Below, in pieces: positions 17,235 to 24,519 of a DNA stretch of 64,000 nt. The notes beneath the pieces were generated by a model, which was given only the letters and a program-made list of their open reading frames with translations, had not been told where the DNA came from and made no database searches. How positions within the stretch are numbered: the first letter of the stretch is position 1; every line of letters begins with the position of its first letter. Made by a program: the position numbers and the translations under genes. The stretch spans positions 152,252-216,251 of the forward strand of contig NZ_BMRC01000015.1 in NCBI RefSeq assembly GCF_014648435.1, read 5' to 3'. Source of the DNA: Nonomuraea spiralis. Its GTDB lineage: Bacteria > Actinomycetota > Actinomycetes > Streptosporangiales > Streptosporangiaceae.

Positions 17235-17705
17235 GCCACGGCCCTCTCCGTTTTCCACGCAGACAAAGGAGCTCGAACAAAGTCGCCCCCCACGTTCCGG
17301 GCATGCGGAATCGCCGCCGCGCGGACCGCCACCGGACAATTCCCGGCCGCCCGAGAAGGGGCTAATTACTCCCGGCGCAATTCATCGGACGCGCCGGGCG
17401 GTCACCAACAGCGGCTCCCGAACCCCCGCCCACTCCGACCGTCTTTCACTTCCGCACTCGGCTCCGACCAGGAGCAAAGCAGTTCGAGACCGGGTCCAGA
17501 ACGAGCCGGGCAGCGCTCTGTCCGGATCCATGGGATTCCCGTCCGCTTGCCAGGGCGCCGCTCGCGTTCAGAGGCCACCAGCCTGTCGACCAACTCGGCG
17601 GCGCTGGGCCTGCCGAGTACGACCTGCTGGACGCGCCGGACGGTCAGCCGTCATGAGCCCACTCAGGGAGACAGCCGATCCCGTGCCTGGAACAGGAACG
17701 CCGTA
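17235..17705. other. 471-base intergenic region, no clear gene
   Basis: It contains the sigma-factor promoter side and the 3' end of the LysR gene. A minus-strand frame (about 17402-17640) contains a mildly coding-like stretch, VVLGRPSAAELVDRLVASER, but has no ribosome site or recognisable domain, so it may be a remnant. No tRNA-like cloverleaf or strong hairpin was noticed. Confidence 0.3.
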
Positions 17706-18563
17706 TCAGCCGGACTCGGCCAGGTCGAGGAAGGCTCGTACGGCGGGCCCGCAGTCGTTCGGTGCCAGGACGGCCAGGGCGAGCGTCCGGGTGAGCCGCG
17801 GTTCGAGCGGCCTGGTCGTGACCGGCCCGAGCTCGGCCGGCAGGCCGAGCGTGGGCACGATGCTGACGCCGAGGCCCGCGGCCACCATTTCGAGGATGGC
17901 CGATTGGCCGCCGGCCTCGTGGGCGATGTCGAGCTGGGCGCCGCCCTGACGTGCCGCTTCGGTGATGAGCGGGCGGCAGCCCGCCGTGGTGAGGATGAAC
18001 GGCTGCCCGGTCAGGTCCGCGATGTGGACGGTCTCCTGCCCGGCCAGGCGATGGTCGGCCGGTACCACGGCGACCATCTCGTGGGTGCTGAGCGGGATCG
18101 TGTGCAGACCGGGGGCCGGGAGCGTGACCACACCGACCTCGGCCGCGCCCCCGTGCAGCCAGCCGCGTACGTCGTCGTCGGCCCCCTCGAACAGACGCAC
18201 CTGGACCTGGGGGTAGCGATCGGTGAAGATCCGCAACCGGGGGGCGATCAGGGTGCCGGTGGCACTGGGCAGGCTGGCCAGCCGGAGCGGCCCGGTGACC
18301 TCACCGGCGGCGGCTGCCACCTCCGCGCGGATCAGGTCGAAGTGGCGCAGGGCCTCGCGAGCGCGGAGGTGGGCCCGCCGCCCGGCCTCGGTGAGGGCGA
18401 TGCCGTCGGTGTGCCGGACGAACAGGGGGGCGCCGAGCTCGCGTTCGAGACTGGCGATGGCGCGGCTGACGGCGGGCTGGGACATGCCGATCAGGTCCGC
18501 CGCCGCGGTGAATCCTCCTTGCTCGGCCACCGCGATCAGCGCTCGGAGCTGCGTCAACGTCAT
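17706..18563 (-). CDS. LysR-family transcriptional regulator
   Basis: A 285-residue protein with the LysR HTH at residues 3-60 (TLTQLRALIAVAEQGGFTAA, then SQPAVSRAIASLERELG). A periplasmic-binding-like effector domain occupies about 90-280. It is divergent from an alpha/beta hydrolase with only 47 bases between starts. A symmetric ATACC-N6-GGTAT element lies in that gap, so it most likely controls the hydrolase and itself. The inducer is unknown. It is similar in layout to the LysR at 32277, including the CEPLI-type effector-pocket region (GCRPLITEA). Confidence 0.92.
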   Translation of the reverse strand: MTLTQLRALIAVAEQGGFTAAADLIGMSQPAVSRAIASLERELGAPLFVRHTDGIALTEAGRRAHLRAREALRHFDLIRAEVAAAAGEVTGPLRLASLPSATGTLIAPRLRIFTDRYPQVQVRLFEGADDDVRGWLHGGAAEVGVVTLPAPGLHTIPLSTHEMVAVVPADHRLAGQETVHIADLTGQPFILTTAGCRPLITEAARQGGAQLDIAHEAGGQSAILEMVAAGLGVSIVPTLGLPAELGPVTTRPLEPRLTRTLALAVLAPNDCGPAVRAFLDLAESG

Positions 18564-18569
18564 GGGGCC

Positions 18570-18585
18570 ATACCCTAAGCGGTAT
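18570..18585. promoter_or_regulatory. ATACC-N6-GGTAT inverted repeat, LysR box
   Basis: A perfect five-base inverted repeat with a six-base spacer, seven bases from the LysR start and upstream of the divergent hydrolase. LysR regulators bind interrupted dyads with T and A ends of this type. Assignment by position. Confidence 0.6.
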
Positions 18586-18610
18586 TTGACCAGCGCTGGC
18601 TCATTCCCTG

Positions 18611-19441
18611 ATGGTTATGGCCATGTCCACACGCATGATGATCGACGTTGACGGCCGCATGGCGAGCTATCTGACGGCGGGGGAGTACGGCCCGCAGGTC
18701 CTGTTGCTCCACGGCACCTATTGGAGCCGGGTCTGGTTGCCGGTGCTCGACGACCTGGCGGCGGCCGGGTTGCGGCCGGTCGCCGTCGACCTCCCCGGCC
18801 TGGGCCGCTCGGAGGGGGAGTTGACGCTGGAGACGGCCACCGTGCCCGCACTGGCCGCCTGGGTGGCGCGGTTCGCGACGGCGCTCGGCATGGACGCGTC
18901 AGCGGGCGTGGCCGGGCACGACATCGGCGGCGCGGTCGCCCAGCATCTGCTGGTCGGCGGCGAGCTGACCGTTCCCCGGCTGGCGCTGGTCAACTCGGTG
19001 AGCTACGACTCCTGGCCGGTGCCCGGCGTGGCGCGCTACCGCGACCCCGCCGTGGTCGCCGCCACCACCGTGGAGGAGTTGCTCGCCGCCCGGCGCGTGG
19101 CCGTTTCCACCGCCCTGGCCCGGCCTGCCACCGAAGGGGAGATGGCCGACTATCTCGATCCGTGGCGCGACCCACGCGTAGGGCGTTCCTGGATGGCGCT
19201 GGCCGGCGCCGCCGACAGCCGATACACCCTCGACCTCATGCCTGCCCTGCTTGCCTGTGACGCGCCGAAGCTGCTGGTGTGGGGCGAGGACGACACCTTC
19301 CAGAAGGTCGGCTACGCGCAGCGGTTCGCCGATGAGGTGCCGAACACGACGCTGGTGCGGGTCGCGAAGGCCGGTCACATCCCCATGGAGAACGATCCCG
19401 CACTGGTCGCCCGCACACTGGCCACGTTCTTCCTGGTTTGA
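18611..19441 (+). CDS. Alpha/beta hydrolase, epoxide hydrolase/haloalkane dehalogenase-like
   Basis: A 276-residue cytoplasmic hydrolase with LLLHGTYWS (oxyanion region), a nucleophile elbow AGHDIGG in which Asp replaces Ser, an acid in LLVWGEDDTF, and the final His in KAGHIPMENDP. An Asp nucleophile is the hallmark of epoxide hydrolases and haloalkane dehalogenases, which form an ester intermediate. The usual HG(F/W)PE loop is not present, so the exact reaction is unclear. Starts at 18611, 18617 and 18623 are all ATG, with no strong ribosome site. Probably regulated by the divergent LysR protein. Confidence 0.85.
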   Translation: MVMAMSTRMMIDVDGRMASYLTAGEYGPQVLLLHGTYWSRVWLPVLDDLAAAGLRPVAVDLPGLGRSEGELTLETATVPALAAWVARFATALGMDASAGVAGHDIGGAVAQHLLVGGELTVPRLALVNSVSYDSWPVPGVARYRDPAVVAATTVEELLAARRVAVSTALARPATEGEMADYLDPWRDPRVGRSWMALAGAADSRYTLDLMPALLACDAPKLLVWGEDDTFQKVGYAQRFADEVPNTTLVRVAKAGHIPMENDPALVARTLATFFLV

Positions 19442-19633
19442 CGGGGTGCTCTTGCCGCCGCGGGTGTGGACACGATGCAGCCCTGTTGACTGCGTTCGCA
19501 GAGACGGGAGTTCTGCGGCGATCCGGGAGAAGTCGCCAGAGGGCCAGGCCACTGCCCGCGAGTGTGGGTGGCACGGTGGCCGCGGGCGTCCTGCTTGGGA
19601 GGCGTCTCGGGCAGGGGCGCTCATGCCGTACGC

Positions 19634-19670
19634 GCCAGGCTCGCATCCCTTGGCAGGGCGCGAGCCTGGC
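19634..19670. terminator. Hairpin between convergent genes
   Basis: The 11-base arms GCCAGGCTCGC and GCGAGCCTGGC pair perfectly around a 15-base loop. It lies between the hydrolase and the convergent repeat-peptide gene and can terminate both. The flanks, 19442-19633 and 19671-19707, show no gene. Confidence 0.7.
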
Positions 19671-19707
19671 CTTGCTCAAAGTCCGGGCCGGAAATCCAGC
19701 CCGGCGC

Positions 19708-19989
19708 TCACCCGCCGGTGCTGGGGTAGTAGTCCTCCTTCATCGGGGCGATTCCACCGTGGCCTGGGTAGAAGTCGTCCTTCATCGGGGCGATCCCACC
19801 GTGGCCTGGGTAGTAGTCGTCCTTCGGGGCGATCCCGCCACCGCTGGGCCAGTAGTCGTTGCCCATGGGGGCGATCCCGCCGCTGGAGGGGAAGAGGTTG
19901 TCCTTGGCGGCCGCCGGGCCGGCGGCCATGGCGAGTCCGGTCGCGGTCAGCAGCCCGATCGCGGCCAGTTTGAGCGTCGTCTTGGTCAT
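19708..19989 (-). CDS. Small exported tandem-repeat peptide (GGIAPMK repeats)
   Basis: A 93-residue protein. Residues 1-28 are a clear Sec signal peptide (MTKTTLKLAAIGLLTATGLA, ending AAA). The whole mature part is four repeats of 13-14 residues plus a final partial copy, consensus P-x-x-GGIAPMK-x-D-Y-Y. Examples are PGHGGIAPMKDDFY and PGHGGIAPMKEDYY. Each unit has a Gly-Gly turn, an Ile-Ala-Pro core, an acidic pair and an aromatic pair. The ATG at 19989 has AAGAGGTGA upstream, and a terminator follows the stop. No modification enzyme, protease or transporter is adjacent. The family is unknown; a cell-surface or processed repeat peptide is possible. Confidence 0.8.
   Translation of the reverse strand: MTKTTLKLAAIGLLTATGLAMAAGPAAAKDNLFPSSGGIAPMGNDYWPSGGGIAPKDDYYPGHGGIAPMKDDFYPGHGGIAPMKEDYYPSTGG
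19739..19903 (-). repeat. Four tandem 39-42 base coding repeats
   Basis: Units lie at 19739-19780, 19781-19822, 19823-19861 (39 bases) and 19862-19903. The first two units are nearly identical at the DNA level, differing only at a few bases, while the two nearest the gene start have diverged. This suggests recent duplication at the 3' end. The repeats encode the peptide units of the small exported protein; they are direct, in-frame and without spacers, so this is not CRISPR. Confidence 0.85.
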
Positions 19990-20295
19990 GCCGTCACCTC
20001 TTGTCACTGTTGATGAGTGATCTCCGGCCCGTCTCCGGGACGGGCACGAAACTCAGTGCACAACGCGGGGCCGCCGCCTGTCCCTCTGTTCCCGCCTGAG
20101 CAGGAACAGGCAGCTCACAACCCTGCACCTGTCGGCGACCGCATCGACATCCCCCGCGTCGCCGACGCGTTCCCGAAGTCTTCAGGGCCCGCCGATTGTC
20201 CGGTAGCCCCCTTCGCCGGTTCAGACAATCGGTGGCGCGCCTGACAGCCCCGCCTGGACGTTGGCCATCACGACCGTGAACCGCAGCTTCGCGTA
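19990..20295. other. Leader/intergenic region with two inverted repeats
   Basis: Upstream of the repeat-peptide start, GCCCGTC-N5-GACGGGC (20027-20045) would form a hairpin in its 5' leader or serve as an operator. Further on, CCGATTGTC (20192-20200) and GACAATCGG (20224-20232) are perfect nine-base arms around 23 bases; this may be the terminator of the TetR gene, whose stop is at 20296. No coding sequence is supported. Confidence 0.45.
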
Positions 20296-20988
20296 CTAGA
20301 GCCCGAGTGAGGCGATGAGGTCGCGCATCTCGTCGCGGAAGACCGCCGCCGGGTCGTGGACGATCCCGCGCAGGTGCCCGTAGATCTCCAGCGCCATCAA
20401 GCCGTGCATACGCCCCCACACGCGCATGGTCAGAGCCAGCCCCGCGGGCGGCAGGTCGGGGAACTCCTCCCGGGTGTGCGCGACCAGGCCGGGGTCGAAG
20501 TCGGCCCAGTCATAGTCGTGGCTAGCGCTCCCGGCGACCGGCCACGCGGCGGCCACGAGACCCGTGATGCCGGTGCAGGCGCGCGCCTCGGCGGCGATGC
20601 CGGGGCTGTGGTCCGGCGCCCGGTAGCCGGGCACCGGATCGCCGTAAATGAGCCGGAAACCCTCGGGGTTGGCAAGAGCCCATTCTCGTACGGCCTGCGC
20701 CCACGCCATGATCCGCCCACCGGCATCGGACTCGGGCACCGCGTCGCGCGCCGCCTCGGCGGCCTCGACGAGCGAGGTGTAGACGTCGCCGATCAGTGTC
20801 GTGACCAGGTCGTCGCGAGTGGCGAAGTAGCTGTAGATCGCGCCCGCCGTCATGCCCATCTCACGTGCGATGGCGCGCAGCGAGATCGCGTCGGGGCCGC
20901 CCTCGGCCATGAGCTTGAGCGCGATCGCCTTGATCTCGGCGCTGGTCTGGGCGCGCAGTCGTTCGCGTCGGCTCATGGTCGCTTCCAT
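20296..20988 (-). CDS. TetR/AcrR-family regulator (WHG-type C-terminal domain)
   Basis: A 230-residue protein. Residues 8-60 are the TetR HTH (ISLRAIAREMGMTAGAIYSY, then FATRDDLV). The C-terminal helices, with RVWGRMHGLMALEIYGHL, match the TetR_C_13/WHG type. The ATG at 20988 has AAGGTG six bases upstream. It is divergent from a small SnoaL-like protein, and an inverted repeat at 20998-21028 starts ten bases from its start, so it probably represses itself and the SnoaL gene. Confidence 0.9.
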   Translation of the reverse strand: MEATMSRRERLRAQTSAEIKAIALKLMAEGGPDAISLRAIAREMGMTAGAIYSYFATRDDLVTTLIGDVYTSLVEAAEAARDAVPESDAGGRIMAWAQAVREWALANPEGFRLIYGDPVPGYRAPDHSPGIAAEARACTGITGLVAAAWPVAGSASHDYDWADFDPGLVAHTREEFPDLPPAGLALTMRVWGRMHGLMALEIYGHLRGIVHDPAAVFRDEMRDLIASLGL

Positions 20989-20997
20989 ACCGACACC

Positions 20998-21028
20998 TTA
21001 CAGGGCTTGAATATTGAACGCCGTGTAA
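20998..21028. promoter_or_regulatory. Inverted repeat TTACAnGGC/GCCnTGTAA, candidate TetR operator
   Basis: Arms TTACAGGGC and GCCGTGTAA (8 of 9 pairs) lie 12-13 bases apart around an AT-rich centre. They lie in the divergent promoter between the TetR gene and the SnoaL-like gene. Confidence 0.55.
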
Positions 21029-21113
21029 TAATTCTTGGGCATGTAGGAACGCTGGGCCTGGCCGCCATCGCCCTCGAACCCTCCCGATCCCACACTCTCG
21101 AAGGAGCAACCGC

Positions 21114-21446
21114 ATGAACACCGACAACCTGATCCTCAAGTACCTCGACGTCTGGAACGAGCGGGACGACACCGCCCGGATGACGTTGATGACGTCCGTC
21201 CTCACCGACGACTCGCTCTACACCGACCCCGACAACGCGGGCCTGCGCGGACACGCCGAACTGTCGAACGTGATCGCCAAGGCTCAGCTGAGCTTCGGAG
21301 ACCTGCTCTTCACCCTCGACACCGTGATCAGCACCCACCACGACCACGCCCTGTTCACCTGGCGGCTCGGCACGGTCGCCACCGGCTACGACGTGGTCGA
21401 GTTCAGCGGAGGCCGCATCAGCCGCATCATCGGCTTCTTCGTGTGA
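21114..21446 (+). CDS. SnoaL/NTF2-like small protein
   Basis: A 110-residue single-domain protein with the cone-shaped SnoaL/NTF2 pattern: an N-terminal helix (LILKYLDVWNERD), DDSLYTDPDNAGLRGHAEL, and beta strands ending FSGGRISRIIGFF. Relatives act as small cyclases, isomerases or ligand-binding proteins. No catalytic assignment can be made. It is probably controlled by the divergent TetR regulator through the repeat at 20998-21028. Confidence 0.85.
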   Translation: MNTDNLILKYLDVWNERDDTARMTLMTSVLTDDSLYTDPDNAGLRGHAELSNVIAKAQLSFGDLLFTLDTVISTHHDHALFTWRLGTVATGYDVVEFSGGRISRIIGFFV

Positions 21447-21495
21447 ACGACCGGGGAGCGACCCGGACCGCCGCGCCGCCGTCCTCAGGACCGAT

Positions 21496-21511
21496 CATGA
21501 CTCCTGTCATG
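21496..21511. promoter_or_regulatory. CATGAC-N4-GTCATG inverted repeat upstream of serine hydrolase
   Basis: A perfect six-base dyad with a four-base spacer, 58 bases before the serine hydrolase start. A partial further copy (GATGACAG) follows. It may be an operator; no local regulator is assigned. Confidence 0.35.
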
Positions 21512-21569
21512 TGGAGCCGATGACAGCCGGGACTGACCGCCGAACCACCATTTCGATCATGCTTACGCC

Positions 21570-22844
21570 ATGAACATCCGGACGCTTGGAAAGAGCACCT
21601 CGGCCGTCGCCCTGACCGCCGGAATGTTACTGGCGGCCACCCCGGCCCAGGCCGCCCCCACCCCGGCCGCGCCTGCGCGTGAGACCGGCCCCGACCGGCA
21701 GGCGCTGCGCCGGTCGCTGAACGCCGTGCACGAGGCCGGCATGTACGGCATCTACTCCGCCGTCCGCGACGGCGAACGCGACTGGCGGGGCGCCGCCGGC
21801 GTGGCGGACGTCGCCACGAACCGCCCCGTACGCCCCGACATGCTGCACCGGGTCGGCAGCATCACCAAGACGTTCACCGCGGTGGCCCTGCTCCAGCAGG
21901 TGGCACGCGGCACCGTCGAGCTGGACGCCCCCATCGCCCGCTACCTGCCCGACGTGGTGCCCGGCGAGCGCGGCCAGAAGATCACCGTACGGATGTTGCT
22001 CAACCATACGAGCCACATCGCCGACCATGTGGGCCCGGCCTTCCCTTCGCTGCTCCAGGGCACGTTCGAGAGCCTCGACGACAACCGTTTCCGTACCTTC
22101 TCCCGGCGGGAACTGGTCGATCTGGGCCTGGCCGCCGCGCCGACCGGCGAGCCGGGCGCCACGCCGGGGATCTACTCCAACACCAACTACCTGCTTGCCG
22201 GCCTGCTCCTGGAGAAGGTGACGGGCGAGAACGCCGAGCGGTACATCACCCGCAACATCATCCGCAAGGCGGGCCTGCGGCATACGTCCTTCCCGCGCAC
22301 GCCGGTCATCCCCGGCCCGCACTCCAAGGCGTACGAGTCGATGTTCGGCTTCATCGACCCGCCCAAGGACTACAGCGTCTACAACATGTCGTGGATCACC
22401 ACGGCGGGCGCGGTCGTGTCCACGATGGACGACCTCAACCAGTTCTACCGGAAGCTGCTGCGCGGCGAGCTGATCGGCCCCGCCGAGCTGGCCGAGATGC
22501 AGAAGACGGTGCCCGTGGCCGGGGTGTCGGGAGCCTATGGCCTCGGCATCTACGCCACCGACCTGCCGTGCGGACGGTTCTGGGGGCACAGCGGCGGCGT
22601 CTTCGGCATGGCCACCGACTCCTACACCAGCCCGGACGGCGCCCGCCAGCTTTCCATGGGTGTCAACCGCACGAAGTACCAGAGCCTGGACGAGAACGGC
22701 AACATCGTGATCAGCCCCATCGACTACGCCACTGTCGACTACCTGCTGCTGGGGCTCTGCGGTCAGAGCTCGGCGCGTACGAAGGCGGCGCAGCCAGGGA
22801 TCGTCCCGTTCGCCGTGGACCGGCTGCTCTCCGTGAAGCACTAG
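21570..22844 (+). CDS. Secreted serine hydrolase, beta-lactamase class C/DD-peptidase-like
   Basis: A 424-residue protein with a signal peptide (residues 1-28, ending AQA). The penicillin-binding fold follows: SITK (SxxK nucleophile motif, about residue 94), YSNTN (YxN motif) and HSGG (in place of KTG). These are the three motifs of the class C/D-alanyl-D-alanine carboxypeptidase/esterase family. It should act outside the membrane on peptides, esters or lactams; a beta-lactamase role is not proven. A conserved Cys pair may form a disulfide (LPCGRFWG and LLGLCGQS). It converges with, and overlaps by four bases, the small gene at 22841. Confidence 0.9.
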   Translation: MNIRTLGKSTSAVALTAGMLLAATPAQAAPTPAAPARETGPDRQALRRSLNAVHEAGMYGIYSAVRDGERDWRGAAGVADVATNRPVRPDMLHRVGSITKTFTAVALLQQVARGTVELDAPIARYLPDVVPGERGQKITVRMLLNHTSHIADHVGPAFPSLLQGTFESLDDNRFRTFSRRELVDLGLAAAPTGEPGATPGIYSNTNYLLAGLLLEKVTGENAERYITRNIIRKAGLRHTSFPRTPVIPGPHSKAYESMFGFIDPPKDYSVYNMSWITTAGAVVSTMDDLNQFYRKLLRGELIGPAELAEMQKTVPVAGVSGAYGLGIYATDLPCGRFWGHSGGVFGMATDSYTSPDGARQLSMGVNRTKYQSLDENGNIVISPIDYATVDYLLLGLCGQSSARTKAAQPGIVPFAVDRLLSVKH

Positions 22845-23080
22845 CACGACGTGTCGTCCAGCACGGCCTGCCTGCGGATCTCCACACAGATCCGATCGCC
22901 GACGTGGCCGCCCGGCGACTTGGGCCACACGTCCGCCAAGGCCGGCCAGGCACCCACGATAGGTTCAGAACCGGCGAGATCGTACGCGACGCCGGCTCGG
23001 GCCAGGACGGAGACCGTCATCTCGGTGTCGGGTTCTCGTAGACGGCCGACGATTCGGCGCCGAGCCTCGGGGCGGATCAC
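22841..23080 (-). CDS. Hypothetical 79-residue protein
   Basis: GTG at 23080 overlaps the stop of the upstream SnoaL-like gene (GTGA), so the two are translationally coupled. The peptide has coding character: EPDTEMTVSVLARAGVAYDL, then GGHVGDRICVEIRRQAVL. Its stop overlaps the convergent serine hydrolase stop. No signal peptide or known domain is recognised. Coupling suggests an accessory role for the SnoaL-like partner. Confidence 0.6.
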   Translation of the reverse strand: MIRPEARRRIVGRLREPDTEMTVSVLARAGVAYDLAGSEPIVGAWPALADVWPKSPGGHVGDRICVEIRRQAVLDDTSC

Positions 23081-23487
23081 CCGTCATGGGACTCCAGCAC
23101 CTTCATGAGCGGGAGCGGGTTGATGTAGTCCCGGTAGGACACCACCTGACCGTCGCGGACCTGGAACACGGCGATGACCCGCTGGGTGAACGGCGCCCCT
23201 GTGCCGGTGACCGTGCCGTTCGCGGTGTACTCGACGATGACCACCTCGGGGTCGACGGTCTCGTGCAGCACCAGGTCGACATACTCGTCGAAGCTGATCA
23301 GCGAGCCCTGCGCGGAGACGAAAGCGGCGATCTCCGCCCGGCCGCGCAGCTCGGCCGGCATGCCTTCCGGCCGGTACGGCCACTCGATCACGGCGTCGGG
23401 AGCCATGAGGTCGAGGAATCGTTCATGGTCTCCCGTCTTGCCCGCCTGGAGGATGTCGGTCACGACTTTCGTTGTACGCATGTTCAT
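23077..23487 (-). CDS. SnoaL-like protein, limonene-epoxide-hydrolase-like fold
   Basis: A 136-residue protein. It has an N-terminal helix (VVTDILQAGKTGDHERFLDL), then MAPDAVIEWPYRPEGMP, a GRAEIAAF helix and a final RDGQVVSYRDYINPL strand pair, the standard polyketide-cyclase/SnoaL pattern. ATG at 23487 is used; ATG at 23481 is possible. It is divergent from the TetR regulator at 23542 with 54 bases between, and coupled to the 79-residue gene downstream. Likely a small ligand-binding or isomerase protein. Confidence 0.85.
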   Translation of the reverse strand: MNMRTTKVVTDILQAGKTGDHERFLDLMAPDAVIEWPYRPEGMPAELRGRAEIAAFVSAQGSLISFDEYVDLVLHETVDPEVVIVEYTANGTVTGTGAPFTQRVIAVFQVRDGQVVSYRDYINPLPLMKVLESHDG

Positions 23488-23541
23488 TGAACGAGCGTAT
23501 AGCGAAATGGGCGAGCGGGTCAACGCCCGTACAATGAGCCG

Positions 23542-24111
23542 ATGAGCGAGTCGTCCAAGCCCAGCCGTACGCGTGCGCAACAGCGCCTCGACACGCAGGA
23601 GCGCATCCTCGGTGCGGCCCGGCAGGCCTTCGCCGAACTGGGTTACGAACACACCACCATCCGCGCCGTCGCCGCAGCCGCCGGGGTCAACGCCGGCCTG
23701 GTGATGCACTACTTCGGCTCCAAGGAACAGCTCTTCACGCGGGCCGCCCAGATCGAAACCCACGAACTGCCGCCCGGAGAGCCCGCCGAAGCGCTGCTCT
23801 CGATGCTGCGCAGCCGCCTCGACGACGAACCGGCGGCGTCGCTGGCGCTGTTGCGTTCCGTGCTCACCCACGCCGGCGCCAGTGACGACTTCCGCGACAG
23901 CGGGAGGGCCTGGCTGTCCCGGGTCGGCGAGGCCATCCCGCACCAGGACGCGGACCTGCGGGCGGGCCTGGTCACGGCCATCATCACCGGCGTGATCATC
24001 GACCGTCACCTTCTCAAGCTCAGTGCGCTCGCCGACGCCTCCGCCGACGACATCGTCGAGCTCCTGCGCCCCTGCTTCGAAAGCCTGGCGGGCGAGCACA
24101 CCACCCCCTGA
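23542..24111 (+). CDS. TetR-family regulator
   Basis: A 189-residue protein with the TetR HTH at about residues 18-62 (ILGAARQAFAELGYEHTTIR, then AVAAAAGVNAGLVMHYFGSK). The helical C-terminal ligand domain resembles the TetR_C_17-type short regulators. It is divergent from the SnoaL-like gene. The 54-base gap has only a weak GGGCG/CGCCC dyad, so the operator is unclear. Confidence 0.9.
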   Translation: MSESSKPSRTRAQQRLDTQERILGAARQAFAELGYEHTTIRAVAAAAGVNAGLVMHYFGSKEQLFTRAAQIETHELPPGEPAEALLSMLRSRLDDEPAASLALLRSVLTHAGASDDFRDSGRAWLSRVGEAIPHQDADLRAGLVTAIITGVIIDRHLLKLSALADASADDIVELLRPCFESLAGEHTTP

Positions 24112-24466
24112 TCGGCACCGTCCGCGCCTCCGGGCCGCCGAAGCCGGACGACTACGTCACCCCCTGGCCGGCACCTGCCGGCCGACGTTCGAGCGGCATC
24201 TCGGCCGCGTTCGCGGCCACAGATCGGCCGGCCGAATGGCAGGGCAGTTCCCGTACGGCAGCATGCGATGTCCAGACCGTGCCGCCTTCGACGCCTACGC
24301 CGTCCAGATCAGCCCGTTCCAGACCCCGGCCAGGTGCTGAGCGCCGTGCATGCGGGGAGGCGGTCTGGGGCCTGCCCCCACTCTCTGCTGAGCAAGCCGC
24401 CGCCAGCACTCCCGGATGCGCGATCAAGAGCGAGATGTACGGCGGCACCCGTTTTCATCAAGTTGA
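24112..24466. other. 355-base stretch with no supported gene
   Basis: Open frames exist on both strands, but none has a ribosome site, a recognisable motif or a stop/start arrangement fitting the neighbours. One plus frame ends MAGQFPYGSMRCPDRAAFD-like peptide without domain match. Possibly remnant DNA between two TetR cassettes. Confidence 0.3.
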
Positions 24467-24491
24467 ACGATAGTACTAGTTGTACTAACGT
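24467..24491. promoter_or_regulatory. Inverted repeat ACGnTAGTAC-N5-GTACTAnCGT before MFS gene
   Basis: Ten-base arms with 9 matches surround TAGTT. It lies 29 bases before the MFS start in an unusually AT-rich promoter. It is the likely operator of the TetR regulator encoded just after the transporter; a related shorter dyad (26049-26063) precedes that regulator. Confidence 0.65.
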
Positions 24492-24519
24492 CCAATTTAA
24501 TGAGAGCGAAGGGGACGTG

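Noticed and set aside
19739..19903. CRISPR-like direct repeats
   Set aside because: Repeats are contiguous, in-frame coding units without spacers, and no cas gene is present.
20192..20232. Insertion-sequence terminal repeats
   Set aside because: The nine-base arms are only 23 bases apart and fit a terminator after the TetR gene; no transposase or target duplication is present.
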